Source: Deltaproteobacteria bacterium
Lineage (GTDB): Bacteria > Bdellovibrionota > Bdellovibrionia > Bdellovibrionales > Bdellovibrionaceae
Assembly: GCA_017302835.1 (NCBI GenBank)
Contig: JAFLCC010000024.1
Location: 1 to 42,164, forward strand
Direction: 5' to 3'
Length of the DNA stretch: 42,164 nt
Below, piece after piece: positions 42,163-42,164 of this stretch. Numbering within the stretch: the first letter of the stretch is position 1; each line of letters starts with the position of its first letter. Made by a program: the position numbers and the translations under genes. The notes beneath the pieces are model-generated. The model ran no database searches. It was not told the DNA's origin and was given only the letters and a program-made list of their open reading frames with translations.

Positions 42163-42164
42163 GT

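Overview
The window looks like chromosomal DNA of a Gram-negative bacterium of the Bdellovibrionota (Bdellovibrio-like) type. This is inferred from the gene set (Bat operon fused to two lytic transglycosylases, many lipoproteins and secreted proteins, a stand-alone c-di-GMP-I riboswitch RNA) and from the AT-rich composition seen by eye; no database search was possible.

Layout. (1) About 1-6600 is an accessory region that looks less AT-rich than the rest. It holds a KAP-family P-loop NTPase, a lipoprotein, a large PD-(D/E)XK nuclease-like protein, a protein with a Glyoxalase_8-like N-terminus and several unexplained inverted and direct repeats. It stops at the 3' end of a tRNA-Gln gene, a classic integration site, although no integrase is visible. 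(2) 6777-9421, minus strand: a DegQ/HtrA protease, a DUF1844 protein and an HtpX-like membrane protein that has lost its HExxH motif. (3) 9562-20894, plus strand: a tightly overlapped moxR / DUF58 / membrane protein / batA / batB / batC-like / batD operon followed by a soluble lytic transglycosylase and an MltD-like lipoprotein. (4) 20895-21691: an intergenic region whose minus strand encodes a c-di-GMP-I riboswitch with its own terminator and no downstream gene, strongly recalling the merRNA of Bdellovibrio. (5) 21692-24600: a secreted HExxH protein, the Mrp/ApbC ATPase and a J-domain-like protein without HPD.

(6) 24626-34933, minus strand: a compact nitrite-to-nitrous-oxide respiration island. 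In transcription order it has an uncharacterised 56-residue ORF, norC with an extra cytochrome c domain, norB, norQ, norD, a DNR/FNR-type regulator, a large hairpin, nirK with a fused C-terminal heme c domain, a nirV-like gene, a SCO protein, nnrS and a diheme c-type cytochrome. Matching palindromes of the form ATGAY-N4-RTCAT lie before the small ORF/norC and before nirK, which suggests the encoded regulator controls both units.

(7) 34969-42164: a secreted hypothetical protein, a 5'-truncated DDE transposase, a DUF234-type ATPase with a 29-bp direct repeat in front of it, leuS, a secreted hypothetical protein preceded by a possible 44-residue secreted peptide, and the 3' end of another reading frame at the window edge. 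Main candidates for novelty are the riboswitch RNA with a possible alternative P1 pairing, the small ORF ahead of norC, the two-heme NorC, the inactive HtpX homologue and the tRNA-adjacent KAP/nuclease island.
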